NCBI GenBank assembly: GCA_036417435.1
Contig: JAZAQT010000348.1
Coordinates: 124,001-188,000 of the forward strand
Origin: Inia geoffrensis
Taxonomy: Eukaryota > Chordata > Mammalia > Artiodactyla > Iniidae
Length of the DNA stretch: 64,000 nt
Reading direction: 5' to 3'
Both the position numbers and the translations under genes were made by a program. The notes beneath the pieces were generated by a model. It did not search any database, was not told where the DNA came from, and worked only from the letters and a program-made list of their open reading frames with translations. Below, piece after piece: positions 47,887-61,126 of this stretch (position 1 is the first letter of the stretch; the number at the start of each line of letters is the position of its first letter).

Positions 47887-48372
47887 ATGGGTGGAGCACT
47901 AAATGATCTCACTAACTCTGGTCAGTTAGAGGCAGCGAGACACATATCCCCGCATATCACTTATGTGTGCAGTCTACATAGGGACACAAAGGAAGCTAGT
48001 AAAGAAGGGAAACACAGGTTCACAAAGGGAAGAAAGAAGCGAGGAGTTCGAACAGCGGGAGATTGGAGACCGGGGAAGGGTGAATTACGAGAGTGGGATT
48101 CACAGAAAAAACATCTAACCTATCAAAAAGTGCTCATCAAGGGCGACTCACCCGAAAGAACATGGGACGCTACAGAATATTCCTCGATAAACTAACAGGG
48201 CAAAGAATCCGAAACCCGGCAGGTAGAGCTATGTTTGAAATTGCATCAAGGGGCTGTAGAGCTCAAAGAGACGCAACATTGTATATAAACTCTGCTGAAA
48301 GGGAAAACAACTGTTCAATGACAAGGCAAGTAAGGGCTTAAGAAATGCCCACATTCTTACCTCAGGTCTCTG

Positions 48373-48380
48373 TGACGTCA
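48373..48380. promoter_or_regulatory. CRE palindrome TGACGTCA, C'2
   Basis: Same site, 6620 bp downstream of the C'1 copy. Confidence 0.35.
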
Positions 48381-48835
48381 GCTGGTGTCAGACCCCTGGA
48401 GCCTCAGCAGGCCTGTGTCCCGCGGCTGGAGGATGCTGCTGCTGTTCTCCCCTGCGTGGTACGAAAATCTCCTGATCCAACATGGCCCTCCTGCAGGTAA
48501 GCACAGCCGGATGCACCCAAATGATGGTGGAACAGCTGAGAGGGAAGGGTTGTGAAGAAACCGGATCTCCACAGCTCCTGCTAGGCAAGTTCCGAGCACC
48601 AGCTCACTTCATTAGCGTCGCCGCACCTGCGAACCACGGCACCCTCTGAGTAGCCCACTTGCAAGGCTTGCGATATGCCTGGGGTGGGGCAGTGCAGGTG
48701 AAGGGGCAGGAGGTGAGCCTACAAAAGGCCAGGTGTGTGTGTTTAGCCACGTTAGACTCCCCATGTCCAATCCAACACCGGGAACCCCGCTAAGGCTTTC
48801 TTTCCCCACGTTCGCAGAGACGACACGGTGCAGTG

Positions 48836-48849
48836 CTGCTGCCTCGTGG
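48836..48849 (-). promoter_or_regulatory. CTCF-like core, C'2 (variant)
   Basis: CCACGAGGCAGCAG. The inner CpG is lost through C-to-T on the plus strand at 48840, replacing a G of the core's GGNGGC. Confidence 0.4.
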
Positions 48850-49415
48850 CACACTGCCGTAACAATCTTACCAACTGTGCTCAAGGGCACCTATCATCCA
48901 CAAGGCCTACGGCCTGCGGCTTTGGAGACACAACCCTGCCCTGAAGAAATATCCTGGCCTAGGTCATCTGAAACAAATTCAAATCAGGCCCGACATTGAG
49001 GCAGGAACCTTTCCAGAACTCAGTGGTACTCACCCGCGCGTTTTAGAAAACAGCACATTCAAAAGAAAAGATGCTCAGGATCTGTCCTGATTAGAGAGTG
49101 CAAAGAAAGCTAGACGAGGTGTTCCCTGGCTGCAGTCCTCTCAAACGCTAAAAGCGTAAGTGCTCAAGAGGGCATGCCAAAAAGAGAAGCCAGCTATTGC
49201 TGTTGGTGGGATTGTAAATCGCTAACAGCCGGTAAGAGGAACAGTAGGCAAATTCCTTACCAAACTAAACACTGTAGGTACCACGAGATTCGGCCACCCC
49301 ACTGCAGGTCGTATAACCAGAGACTAGCATCATTGGAAGGAAGCACTTGCACCCAAGCAGTCCTTATCGTTCCCATGACCGCGGCCAAGACAAAGGAACG
49401 AACGGAATGGGGAGC

Positions 49416-49427
49416 GGGGGGGGGGGG
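49416..49427 (+). repeat. G12 tract, end of C'2
   Basis: Homopolymer of 12 G. Confidence 0.85.
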
Positions 49428-49514
49428 TGAATGGAGAAAGATGTTCTGCTACCTACGCACCCTCGACCACCACTCAGCCACAGAACAAAATGAACCCATA
49501 CTCGTTGCAGCAGC

Positions 49515-51197
49515 ATGGGTGGAGCAGTAGGTGATCTCATAAATTCTGATCAATTAGAGGCAGTAAGACACATATCCCAGGATATCACACTTTAGTCTGC
49601 CATCTAAATGCGGATACTAAGGAAGCTAGTACGCAAAGGAAACACAGGTTCACAAAGGGAAGAAAGAAGCCTGGATTTCCCTGAGGGGGAAACTGGAGGC
49701 CGGGCAAGGGTGAAGTAGGAGGTTGGGATACACGGAAACACGCCTCATGTATCAAAAAGTGCTCATCAAGGGCGACCCACCTGAAAGCACAGGGAACGCT
49801 ATGAAATATTCCTCAATAAACGAAGAGTGCAAAGAATCCGAAACCCTAAGGGTATAGCTACGTGTATAATTGCATCAAGTGGCTGTACAACTCAAACAGA
49901 CGCAATATTGTACATGAACTAGGCTGAAATGGAGAAGTACTGTACAGTGACAAGGCAAGTAAGGGGGTAAGAAATGCCTACTCTGTTACCTCAGGCCTCT
50001 GTGATGTCGTTACCACGGTAACGCCCCTGGAGGCTAGGCAGGCCTGGGTCCCACGGCAGGAGAATTCTGCTGCTGAGGCAACAAGGGAAGAGGACGTGCC
50101 ACCTGACAAGCGGCACCTCGGGCCACTATTGACCATTCTCCCCTGCGTGGTACCACAATCTCCCGATCCAACGTGGCCCTCCTACAGGTAAGCAAAGCCT
50201 GGTGCACCCAAATGAGGGTGGATCAGCAGAGAGGGAAGAGCGGTGAAGAAGCCGGATCTCCACAGCTCCTGCTCGGCAGGGTTCCACCTCCAGCCCACTT
50301 CATTAGAGTCGCCCCACCTGCGAACCGCGGCACCCTCCAAATAGCCCACTTGCAAGGCTTGTGATATGCCAGGGGTGGGGCAGTGCAGGTTAAGGGGCAG
50401 GAGGTGAGCCTACAAAAGCCCAGGGGTGTGTGTTTAGCCACGTTCGACTCCCCATGTCCAGTCCAACACCGGGAACCCCGCCAAGGCTTTCTTTCCCCAC
50501 GTTACCAGAGACAACACGGAGCAGTGCTGCCCCCTCGTGGTACACTGCCGTAACAATCTTACCAACTGTGCTGAAAAGCACCTATCATCCAAAAAGCCTA
50601 TGGCCTGCGGCTTTGCAGACACAAGCCTGCCCTCAAGAAATACCCTGGACTAGGTCATCTGAAATGAATCCAAATCAGGCCCGACTCTCAGGCAGAAACC
50701 TTTCAAGACCTCAGTGGTAGTCACCCGCGTTTTAGAAAACAGCACATTCAAATGAAAAGATGCTCGAGATCTCTCATGATTACAGAGTGAAAAGAAAGCT
50801 AGACGAGGTGTTCCCTGGCTGCAGTCCTCTCAAACCCTAAAACTGTAAGTGCTCAATAGGGCATGCCACAAAGTGAAGCCACCAACTGCTGTAGGTGGGA
50901 TTGTAAATTGGTAACAGCCGGTACGAGGATCAGTAGGCACATTCCTTACCAAAGTAAACACTGGAGGTACCAGGAGATTCGGCAACTCCGCTGCAGGTCG
51001 TATAACCAGAGACTAGCATCACTGGAAGGAAGCACTTGCACCCCAGCAGTCGTTGTGGTACACTTGACCACAGCCAAGACATACAAACGAACGAACTGTC
51101 GAATGAGGTGTGAAGGGAGAAAAATGTTCCGCTACCTACACACCCTCGACTACCACTCAGCCACAGAACAAAATGAACTCATAGTATTGGCAGCAGC
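49515..51197 (+). repeat. Monomer D3, 1683 bp
   Basis: D copy with CTGGATTTCC near 49675 and a private GATTACAGAGTG near 50781. Confidence 0.93.
50527..50540 (-). promoter_or_regulatory. CTCF-like core, D3
   Basis: CCACGAGGGGGCAG. Confidence 0.65.
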
Positions 51198-52816
51198 ATG
51201 GGTGGAGCACTAAATGATCTCACTAATTCTGGTCAATTAGAGGCAGCAAGACACATATCCCCGGATATCACTTATGAGTGCATTCTACCTAGAGATACAA
51301 AGGAAGCTAGTAAAGAAAGGAAACACAGGTTCACAAAGGGAAGAAAGAAGCGAGGAGTTCCCACAGGGGGAGATTGGAGACCGGGGAAGGGTGAATTAGG
51401 AGATTGGGATTAACAGAAACACACTTAAAATATCAAGAATTGCTCAACAAGGGCGACTCAACCGAAAGCACATGGGACACTACAAAATATTCCTCGATAA
51501 ACAAACAGGGCAAAGAATCCGAAACCCTACAGGTACAGCTACGTTCATAATTGCATCACGTGGCTGTAGAACTCAAAGAGACGGAGCATTGTATATAAAC
51601 TATGCTGAACGAGGAAAGGACTGTTCAATGACAAGGCAAGTAAGGGCTTAAGAAATGCCCACTTTCTTACCTTAGGCCACTGTGACGTCGGCTCGTGTCA
51701 GGACCCTGGAGCCTCAGCAGGCCCGTGTCCCGAGGCTGGAGGATGCTGCTGCTGTTCTCCCCTGCGTGGTCCGAAAATCTCACGATCCAACATTGCCCTC
51801 CTACAGGTAAGCACAGCCTGGTGCGCCCAAATGATGGTGGAACAGCTGAGAGGGAAGGGCTGTGATGAAACCGGATCTCCACAGCTCCTGCCAGCCAAGT
51901 TCCCACCTCCAGCCCACTTCATTAGAGTCGCCCCACCTGCGAACCACGGCACTCTCTGAGTAGCCCACTTGCAAGGCTTGCGATATGCCAAGGGTGGAGC
52001 AGTGCAGGTTAAGGGGCAGGAGGTGAGCCTACAAAAGACCAGGTGTGTGTGTTTAGCCGCGTTCGACTCCCCATTTCCAACCCAACACCGGGAACCCCGC
52101 TAAGGCTTTCTTTCCCCACGTTACCAGAGACCACACGGAGCAGTGCGGCCGCCTCGTGGCACACTGCCGTAACAATCTTACCAACTGTGCTGAAGGGCAC
52201 CTATCATCCACAAGGCCTACGGTCTGCGGTTTTGCAGAAGCAACCCTGCCCTCAAGAAATATCCTGGGCTAGGTCATCTGAAACGAATTCAAATCAGGCC
52301 CGACCCTGATGCAGGAAACTTTCAAGAACTCACTGGTACTCACCCGCGTTTTAGAAAACAGCACATTCAAAAGAAACGATGCTCAGGATCTGTCCTGGTT
52401 AGAGAGTGCAAAGAAAGCTAGACGAGGTGTTCCCTGGCTGCTGTCCTCTCGAACCCTAAAAGCGTAAGTGCTCAAGAGGGCATGCCAAAAAGTGAAGCCA
52501 GCTATTGCTGTTGGTGGGATTGTAAATCGCTAACAGCCGGTATGAGGCACAGTAGGCATATTCCTTCCCAAACTAAACACTGGAAGTACCACGAGATTCG
52601 GCAACCGCGCTGCAGGTCGTATAACCAGAGACAAGCATCATTGGAAGGAAGTCCTTGCACCCCAGCAGTCATTGTGGTTCCCATGACCGCAGCCAAAACA
52701 TAGAAATGGACGGAATGGGGACCGAAGGGTGAATGGAGAAAGATGTTCTGCTACCTATGCACCCTCGACCACCACTCAGCCACAGAACAAAATGAACCCA
52801 TACTCGTTGCAGCAGC
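51198..52816 (+). repeat. Monomer A'3, 1619 bp
   Basis: A' copy with TCCCCGGATATC, private ATCAAGAATTGC near 51436 and GTCGGCTCGTGTC near 51690. Confidence 0.93.
52146..52159 (-). promoter_or_regulatory. CTCF-like core, A'3
   Basis: CCACGAGGCGGCCG. Confidence 0.45.
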
Positions 52817-54506
52817 ATGGGTGGAGCAGTAGATGATCTCACTAATCCCGGTCAATTAGAGGCAGCAAGACACATATCCCAGGATATCACACTTTTGTCT
52901 GCCATCGAAATACGGATACTGAGGAAGCTAGTACACAAAGGAAACATAGGTTGACAAAGGGAAGAAAGAAGCCTGGAGTTCCCTGAGGGGGACATTGGAG
53001 ACTGGGGAGGGTTAAGTAGGAGGTCGGGATTCACAGAAACTTGCCTAACGCTTAACGTATCAAAAAGTGCTCATCAAGGGCGACCCACCCGAAAGCACAG
53101 GGAACGCTACAAAACATTCCTCAAGAAAAGAAGAGTGCAAAGAATCCGAAACCCTAAGCATATAGCTACGTGTATAATTGCATCAAGTGGCCGGACAACA
53201 CAAACAGACGCAACATTGCATATGAACTCGGCTGAAAGGGAAAAGTACTGTACAATGACAAGGCAAGTAAGGGGTTAAGCAATGCCTACTCTGTTACCTC
53301 AGGCCTCTGTGATGTCGTTACCACGGTAAGGGACCTGGAGCCTCGGCAGGCTTGGGTCCCACAGCCGGAGCATGCTGCTGCTGAGGCAGCAAGGGAGGAG
53401 GATGTGCCACCTGACAAGCGGCACCTCGGACCGCTATTGCCCATTCTCCCCTGCGTGGGACCACAATCTCCCGATCCAACGCGGCCCTTCTACAGTTAAG
53501 CGAATCCTGGTGCACCCAAATGAGGGTGGAGCAGCTGAGAGGGGAGCGCGGTGAAGAAACCGGATCTCCACAGCTCCTGCTAGGCAGGTTCCCACCTCCA
53601 GCTCTCTTCATTAGAGTCGCCCCACCTGCGAACCACGGCACCCACCTCATAGCCCACTTTCAAGGCTTGCGATATGCGTGGGATGGGGCAGTGCAGGTGA
53701 AGGGGCAGGGGGTGAACATACACAAGCCCAGAGGTGTGTGTTTAGCCACGTTCGCCTCCCCATTGCCAATCCAACACCGGGACCCCCGCTAACGCTTTCT
53801 TTCCCCAGGTTACAAGAGACGACACGGAGTAGTGCTGCCGCCTCGTGGCACACTGCCGTAACAACCTTACCAACTGTGCTGAAAAGCACCTATCCTTCAC
53901 AAGGCCTAGAGCCTGCCCCTTTGCAAACACAACCCTGCGCTCAAGACATATCCTGGGCTAGGTAATCTGAAATGAATCCAAATCAGGCTCGACTCTCAGG
54001 CAGAAACCCTTCAAGACCTCAGTGGTACTCACACGCGTTTCAGAAAACAGCACATTCAAATGAAAAGATGCTCAGGATCTCTCATGATTAGAGAGCGAAA
54101 AGAAAGCTAGATGAGGGGTTCCCTGGCTGCAATCCTCTTAAACCGTAAAATGTTAAGTGCTCTAGAGGGCGTGCCACAAAGTGAAGCAAGCTACTGCTGT
54201 TGGTGGGATTGTAAACTGGTAACAGACGGTATGAGGATCAGTAGGCACATTCCTTACTACACTAAACGCTGGAGGTACCACGAGATTCGGCAACAACGCT
54301 GCAGGTCGTATAACCAGAGATTAGCATCATTGGAAGGAAACACTTGCACCCCAGAAGCCGTTGTGGTACCCTTGACCACAGCCAAGACATACAAACAAAC
54401 GAACTGTCGCGCGAGGGGTGAAGGGAGAAAGATGTTCCACGACCCACACAACCCTCGACTACCACTCAGCCATAGAATAAAATGGACTCATAGTATTTGC
54501 AGCAGC
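52817..54506 (+). repeat. Monomer B'3, 1690 bp, with B-type sites
   Basis: B' copy reading as left-domain B at four scattered sites: GCCATCGAAA, CTCAAGAAAAG, TAACGCTTTC and CAGAAACCCTT. Confidence 0.92.
53835..53848 (-). promoter_or_regulatory. CTCF-like core, B'3
   Basis: CCACGAGGCGGCAG. Confidence 0.6.
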
Positions 54507-54992
54507 ATGGGTGGAGCACTAAATGATCTCACTAACTCTGGTCAGTTAGAGGCAGCGAGACACATATCCCCGCATATCACTTATGTGTGCAGTCTACATA
54601 GGGACACAAAGGAAGCTAGTAAAGAAGGGAAACACAGGTTCACAAAGGGAAGAAAGAAGCGAGGAGTTCGAACAGCGGGAGATTGGAGACCGGGGAAGGG
54701 TGAATTACGAGAGTGGGATTCACAGAAAAAACATCTAACCTATCAAAAAGTGCTCATCAAGGGCGACTCACCCGAAAGAACATGGGACGCTACAGAATAT
54801 TCCTCGATAAACTAACAGGGCAAAGAATCCGAAACCCGGCAGGTAGAGCTATGTTTGAAATTGCATCAAGGGGCTGTAGAGCTCAAAGAGACGCAACATT
54901 GTATATAAACTCTGCTGAAAGGGAAAACAACTGTTCAATGACAAGGCAAGTAAGGGCTTAAGAAATGCCCACATTCTTACCTCAGGTCTCTG

Positions 54993-55000
54993 TGACGTCA
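54993..55000. promoter_or_regulatory. CRE palindrome TGACGTCA, C'3
   Basis: Same site in the third C' monomer. Confidence 0.35.
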
Positions 55001-55455
55001 GCTGGTGTCAGACCCCTGGAGCCTCAGCAGGCCTGTGTCCCGCGGCTGGAGGATGCTGCTGCTGTTCTCCCCTGCGTGGTACGAAAATCTCCTGATCCAA
55101 CATGGCCCTCCTGCAGGTAAGCACAGCCGGATGCACCCAAATGATGGTGGAACAGCTGAGAGGGAAGGGTTGTGAAGAAACCGGATCTCCACAGCTCCTG
55201 CTAGGCAAGTTCCGAGCACCAGCTCACTTCATTAGCGTCGCCGCACCTGCGAACCACGGCACCCTCTGAGTAGCCCACTTGCAAGGCTTGCGATATGCCT
55301 GGGGTGGGGCAGTGCAGGTGAAGGGGCAGGAGGTGAGCCTACAAAAGGCCAGGTGTGTGTGTTTAGCCACGTTAGACTCCCCATGTCCAATCCAACACCG
55401 GGAACCCCGCTAAGGCTTTCTTTACCCACGTTCGCAGAGACGACACGGTGCAGTG

Positions 55456-55469
55456 CTGCTGCCTCGTGG
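55456..55469 (-). promoter_or_regulatory. CTCF-like core, C'3 (variant)
   Basis: CCACGAGGCAGCAG, with the same change as C'2 (55460). Confidence 0.4.
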
Positions 55470-56035
55470 CACACTGCCGTAACAATCTTACCAACTGTGC
55501 TCAAGGGCACCTATCATCCACAAGGCCTACGGCCTGCGGCTTTGGAGACACAACCCTGCCCTGAAGAAATATCCTGGCCTAGGTCATCTGAAACAAATTC
55601 AACTCAGGCCCGACATTGAGGCAGGAACCTTTCCAGAACTCAGTGGTACTCACCCGCGCGTTTTAGAAAACAGCACATTCAAAAGAAAAGATGCTCAGGA
55701 TCTGTCCTGATTAGAGAGTGCAAAGAAAGCTAGACGAGGTGTTCCCTGGCTGCAGTCCTCTCAAACGCTAAAAGCGTAAGTGCTCAAGAGGGCATGCCAA
55801 AAAGAGAAGCCAGCTATTGCTGTTGGTGGGATTGTAAATCGCTAACAGCCGGTAAGAGGAACAGTAGGCAAATTCCTTACCAAACTAAACACTGTAGGTA
55901 CCACGAGATTCGGCCACCCCACTGCAGGTCGTATAACCAGAGACTAGCATCATTGGAAGGAAGCACTTGCACCCAAGCAGTCCTTATCGTTCCCATGACC
56001 GCGGCCAAGACAAAGGAACGAACGGAATGGGGAGC

Positions 56036-56047
56036 GGGGGGGGGGGG
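56036..56047 (+). repeat. G12 tract, end of C'3
   Basis: Homopolymer of 12 G. Confidence 0.85.
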
Positions 56048-56134
56048 TGAATGGAGAAAGATGTTCTGCTACCTACGCACCCTCGACCACCACTCAGCCA
56101 CAGAACAAAATGAACCCATACTCGTTGCAGCAGC

Positions 56135-57817
56135 ATGGGTGGAGCAGTAGGTGATCTCATAAATTCTGATCAATTAGAGGCAGTAAGACACATATCCCAG
56201 GATATCACACTTTAGTCTGCCATCTAAATGCGGATACTAAGGAAGCTAGTACGCAAAGGAAACACAGGTTCACAAAGGGAAGAAAGAAGCCTGGAGTTCC
56301 CTGAGGGGGAAACTGGAGGCCGGGCAAGGGTGAAGTAGGAGGTCGGGATACACGGAAACACGCCTCATGTATCAAAAAGTGCTCATCAAGGGCGACCCAC
56401 CTGAAAGCACAGGGAACGCTATGAAATATTCCTCAATAAACGAAGAGTGCAAAGAATCCGAAACCCTAAGGGTATAGCTACGTGTATAATTGCATCAAGT
56501 GGCTGTACAACTCAAACAGACGCAATATTGTACATGAACTAGGCTGAAATGGAGAAGTACTGTACAGTGACAAGGCAAGTAAGGGGGTAAGAAATGCCTA
56601 CTCTGTTACCTCAGGCCTCTGTGATGTCGTTACCACGGTAACGCCCCTGGAGGCTAGGCAGGCCTGGGTCCCACGGCAGGAGAATTCTGCTGCTGAGGCA
56701 ACAAGGGAAGAGGACGTGCCACCTGACAAGCGGCACCTCGGGCCACTATTGACCATTCTCCCCTGCGTGGTACCACAATCTCCCGATCCAACGTGGCCCT
56801 CCTACAGGTAAGCAAAGCCTGGTGCACCCAAATGAGGGTGGATCAGCAGAGAGGGAAGAGCGGTGAAGAAGCCGGATCTCCACAGCTCCTGCTCGGCAGG
56901 GTTCCACCTCCAGCCCACTTCATTAGAGTCGCCCCACCTGCGAACCGCGGCACCCTCCAAATAGCCCACTTGCAAGGCTTGTGATATGCCAGGGGTGGGG
57001 CAGTGCAGGTTAAGGGGCAGGAGGTGAGCCTACAAAAGCCCAGGGGTGTGTGTTTAGCCACGTTCGACTCCCCATGTCCAGTCCAACACCGGGAACCCCG
57101 CCAAGGCTTTCTTTCCCCACGTTACCAGAGACAACACGGAGCAGTGCTGCCCCCTCGTGGTACACTGCCGTAACAATCTTACCAACTGTGCTGAAAAGCA
57201 CCTATCATCCAAAAAGCCTATGGCCTGCGGCTTTGCAGACACAAGCCTGCCCTCAAGAAATACCCTGGACTAGGTCATCTGAAATGAATCCAAATCAGGC
57301 CCGACTCTCAGGCAGAAACCTTTCAAGACCTCAGTGGTAGTCACCCGCGTTTTAGAAAACAGCACATTCAAATGAAAAGATGCTCGAGATCTCTCATGAT
57401 TAGAGAGTGAAAAGAAAGCTAGACGAGGTGTTCCCTGGCTGCAGTCCTCTCAAACCCTAAAACTGTAAGTGCTCAATAGGGCATGCCACAAAGTGAAGCC
57501 ACCAACTGCTGTAGGTGGGATTGTAAATTGGTAACAGCCGGTACGAGGATCAGTAGGCACATTCCTTACCAAAGTAAACACTGGAGGTACCAGGAGATTC
57601 GGCAACTCCGCTGCAGGTCGTATAACCAGAGACTAGCATCACTGGAAGGAAGCACTTGCACCCCAGCAGTCGTTGTGGTACACTTGACCACAGCCAAGAC
57701 ATACAAACGAACGAACTGTCGAATGAGGTGTGAAGGGAGAAAAATGTTCCGCTACCTACACACCCTCGACTACCACTCAGCCACAGAACAAAATGAACTC
57801 ATAGTATTGGCAGCAGC
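56135..57817 (+). repeat. Monomer D4, 1683 bp
   Basis: D copy with CTGGAGTTCC, as in D1 and D2, and ACAGACGCAATATTG, as in D3. Confidence 0.93.
57147..57160 (-). promoter_or_regulatory. CTCF-like core, D4
   Basis: CCACGAGGGGGCAG. Confidence 0.65.
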
Positions 57818-59436
57818 ATGGGTGGAGCACTAAATGATCTCACTAATTCTGGTCAATTAGAGGCAGCAAGACACATATCCCCGGATATCACTTATGAGTG
57901 CATTCTACCTAGAGATACAAAGGAAGCTAGTAAAGAAAGGAAACACAGGTTCACAAAGGGAAGAAAGAAGCGAGGAGTTCCCACAGGGGGAGATTGGAGA
58001 CCGGGGAAGGGTGAATTAGGAGATTGGGATTAACAGAAACACACTTAAAATATCAAAAATTGCTCAACAAGGGCGACTCAACCGAAAGCACATGGGACAC
58101 TACAAAATATTCCTCGATAAACAAACAGGGCAAAGAATCCGAAACCCTACAGGTACAGCTACGTTCATAATTGCATCACGTGGCTGTAGAACTCAAAGAG
58201 ACGGAGCATTGTATATAAACTATGCTCAACGAGGAAAGGACTGTTCAATGACAAGGCAAGTAAGGGCTTAAGAAATGCCCACTTTCTTACCTTAGGCCAC
58301 TGTGACGTCGGCTGGTGTCAGGACCCTGGAGCCTCAGCAGGCCCGTGTCCCGAGGCTGGAGGATACTGCTGCTGTTCTCCCCTGCGTGGTCCGAAAATCT
58401 CACGATCCAACATTGCCCTCCTACACGTAAGCACAGCCTGGTGCGCCCAAATGATGGTGGAACAGCTGAGAGGGAAGGGCTGTGATGAAACCGGATCTCC
58501 ACAGCTCCTGCCAGCCAAGTTCCCACCTCCAGCCCACTTCATTAGAGTCGCCCCACCTGCGAACCACGGCACTCTCTGAGTAGCCCACTTGCAAGGCTTG
58601 CGATATGCCAAGGGTGGAGCAGTGCAGGTTAAGGGGCAGGAGGTGAGCCTACAAAAGACCAGGTGTGTGTGTTTAGCCGCGTTCGACTCCCCATTTCCAA
58701 CCCAACACCGGGAACCCCGCTAAGGCTTTCTTTCCCCACGTTACCAGAGACCACACGGAGCAGTGCGGCCGCCTCGTGGCACACTGCCGTAACAATCTTA
58801 CCAACTGTGCTGAAGGGCACCTATCATCCACAAGGCCTACGGTCTGCGGTTTTGCAGAAGCAACCCTGCCCTCAAGAAATATCCTGGGCTAGGTCATCTG
58901 AAACGAATTCAAATCAGGCCCGACCCTGATGCAGGAAACTTTCAAGAACTCACTGGTACTCACCCGCGTTTTAGAAAACAGCACATTCAAAAGAAACGAT
59001 GCTCAGGATCTGTCCTGGTTAGAGAGTGCAAAGAAAGCTAGACGAGGTGTTCCCTGGCTGCTGTCCTCTCGAACCCTAAAAGCGTAAGTGCTCAAGAGGG
59101 CATGCCAAAAAGTGAAGCCAGCTATTGCTGTTGGTGGGATTGTAAATCGCTAACAGCCGGTATGAGGCACAGTAGGCATATTCCTTCCCAAACTAAACAC
59201 TGGAAGTACCACGAGATTCGGCAACCGCGCTGCAGGTCGTATAACCAGAGACAAGCATCATTGGAAGGAAGTCCTTGCACCCCAGCAGTCATTGTGGTTC
59301 CCATGACCGCAGCCAAAACATAGAAATGGACGGAATGGGGACCGAAGGGTGAATGGAGAAAGATGTTCTGCTACCTATGCACCCTCGACCACCACTCAGC
59401 CACAGAACAAAATGAACCCATACTCGTTGCAGCAGC
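57818..59436 (+). repeat. Monomer A'4, 1619 bp
   Basis: A' copy with private TATGCTCAACGAGG near 58223, GGAGGATACTGC near 58360 and CTACACGTAAGC near 58425. Confidence 0.93.
58766..58779 (-). promoter_or_regulatory. CTCF-like core, A'4
   Basis: CCACGAGGCGGCCG. Confidence 0.45.
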
Positions 59437-61126
59437 ATGGGTGGAGCAGTAGATGATCTCACTAATCCCGGTCAATTAGAGGCAGCAAGACACATATCCC
59501 AGGATATCACACTTTTGTCTGCCATCTAAATACGGATACTGAGGAAGCTAGTACACAAAGGAAACATAGGTTGACAAAGGGAAGAAAGAAGCCTGGAGTT
59601 CCCTGAGGGGGACATTGGAGACTGGGGAGGGTTAAGTAGGAGGTCGGGATTCACAGAAACTCGCCTAACGCTTAACGTATCAAAAAGTGCTCATCAAGGG
59701 CGACCCACCCGAAAGCACAGGGAACGCTACAAAACATTCCTCAAGAAGAGAAGAGTGCAAAGAATCCGAAACCCTAAGCATATAGCTACGTGTATAATTG
59801 CATCAAGTGGCCGGACAACACAAACAGACGCAACATTGCATATGAACTCGGCTGAAAGGGAAAAGTACTGTACAATGACAAGGCAAGTAAGGGGTTAAGC
59901 AATGCCTACTCTGTTACCTCAGGCCTCTGTGATGTCGTTACCACGGTAAGGGACCTGGAGCCTCGGCAGGCTTGGGTCCCACAGCCGGAGCATGCTGCTG
60001 CTGAGGCAGCAAGGGAGGAGGATGTGCCACCTGACAAGCGGCACCTCGGACCGCTATTGCCAATTCTCCCCTGCGTGGGACCACAATCTCCCGATCCAAC
60101 GCGGCCCTTCTACAGTTAAGCGAATCCTGGTGCACCCAAATGAGGGTGGAGCAGCTGAGAGGGGAGCGCGGTGAAGAAACCGGATCTCCACAGCTCCTGC
60201 TAGGCAGGTTCCCACCTCCAGCTCTCTTCATTAGAGTCGCCCCACCTGCGAACCACGGCACCCACCTCATAGCCCACTTTCAAGGCTTGCGATATGCGTG
60301 GGATGGGGCAGTGCAGGTGAAGGGGCAGGGGGTGAACATACACAAGCCCAGAGGTGTGTGTTTAGCCACGTTCGCCTCCCCATTGCCAATCCAACACCGG
60401 GACCCCCGCTAACACTTTCTTTCCCCAGGTTACAAGAGACGACACGGAGTAGTGCTGCCGCCTCGTGGCACACTGCCGTAACAACCTTACCAACTGTGCT
60501 GAAAAGCACCTATCCTTCACAAGGCCTAGAGCCTGCCCCTTTGCAAACACAACCCTGCGCTCAAGACATATCCTGGGCTAGGTAATCTGAAATGAATCCA
60601 AATCAGGCTCGACTCTCAGGCAGAAAGCCTTCAAGACCTCAGTGGTACTCACACGCGTTTCAGAAAACAGCACATTCAAATGAAAAGATGCTCAGGATCT
60701 CTCATGATTAGAGAGTGAAAAGAAAGCTAGATGAGGGGTTCCCTGGCTGCAATCCTCTTAAACCGTAAAATGTTAAGTGCTCTAGAGGGCGTGCCACAAA
60801 GTGAAGCAAGCTACTGCTGTTGGTGGGATTGTAAACTGGTAACAGACGGTATGAGGATCAGTAGGCACATTCCTTACCACACTAAACGCTGGAGGTACCA
60901 CGAGATTCGGCAACAACGCTGCAGGTCGTATAACCAGAGATTAGCATCATTGGAAGGAAACACTTGCACCCCAGAAGCCGTTGTGGTACCCTTGACCACA
61001 GCCAAGACATACAAACAAACGAACTGTCGCGCGAGGGGTGAAGGGAGAAAGATGTTCCACGACCCACACAACCCTCGACTACCACTCAGCCATAGAATAA
61101 AATGGACTCATAGTATTTGCAGCAGC
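59437..61126 (+). repeat. Monomer B'4, 1690 bp
   Basis: B' copy with a private TTGCCAATTCTCC near 60059. Confidence 0.93.
60455..60468 (-). promoter_or_regulatory. CTCF-like core, B'4
   Basis: CCACGAGGCGGCAG. Confidence 0.6.

Larger units (their letters stand above)
42895..49514 (+). repeat. Tetramer HOR unit Q2 (D2-A'2-B'2-C'2), 6620 bp
   Basis: Shares ACAGATGCAATATTG in D and TCCCTGGATATC in A' with Q1; Q3 and Q4 have ACAGACGCAATATTG and TCCCCGGATATC. B'2 has a private GGACCACCATCTCC near 46853. C'2 has a C-to-T change in its CTCF-like core (48840). Confidence 0.94.
47887..49514 (+). repeat. Monomer C'2, 1628 bp
   Basis: C' copy whose CTCF-like core has lost a CpG (C to T at 48840). Confidence 0.93.
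49515..56134 (+). repeat. Tetramer HOR unit Q3 (D3-A'3-B'3-C'3), 6620 bp
   Basis: D3 has CTGGATTTCC, shared only with the partial D5. B'3 shows left-domain B bases at four places (near 52907, 53127, 53794 and 54007). C'3 shares the CTCF-core C-to-T change with C'2 (55460) and has a private CTTTACCCACG near 55424. Confidence 0.94.
54507..56134 (+). repeat. Monomer C'3, 1628 bp
   Basis: C' copy with the same CTCF-core change as C'2 (55460) and private TTCAACTCAGG near 55608. Confidence 0.93.
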
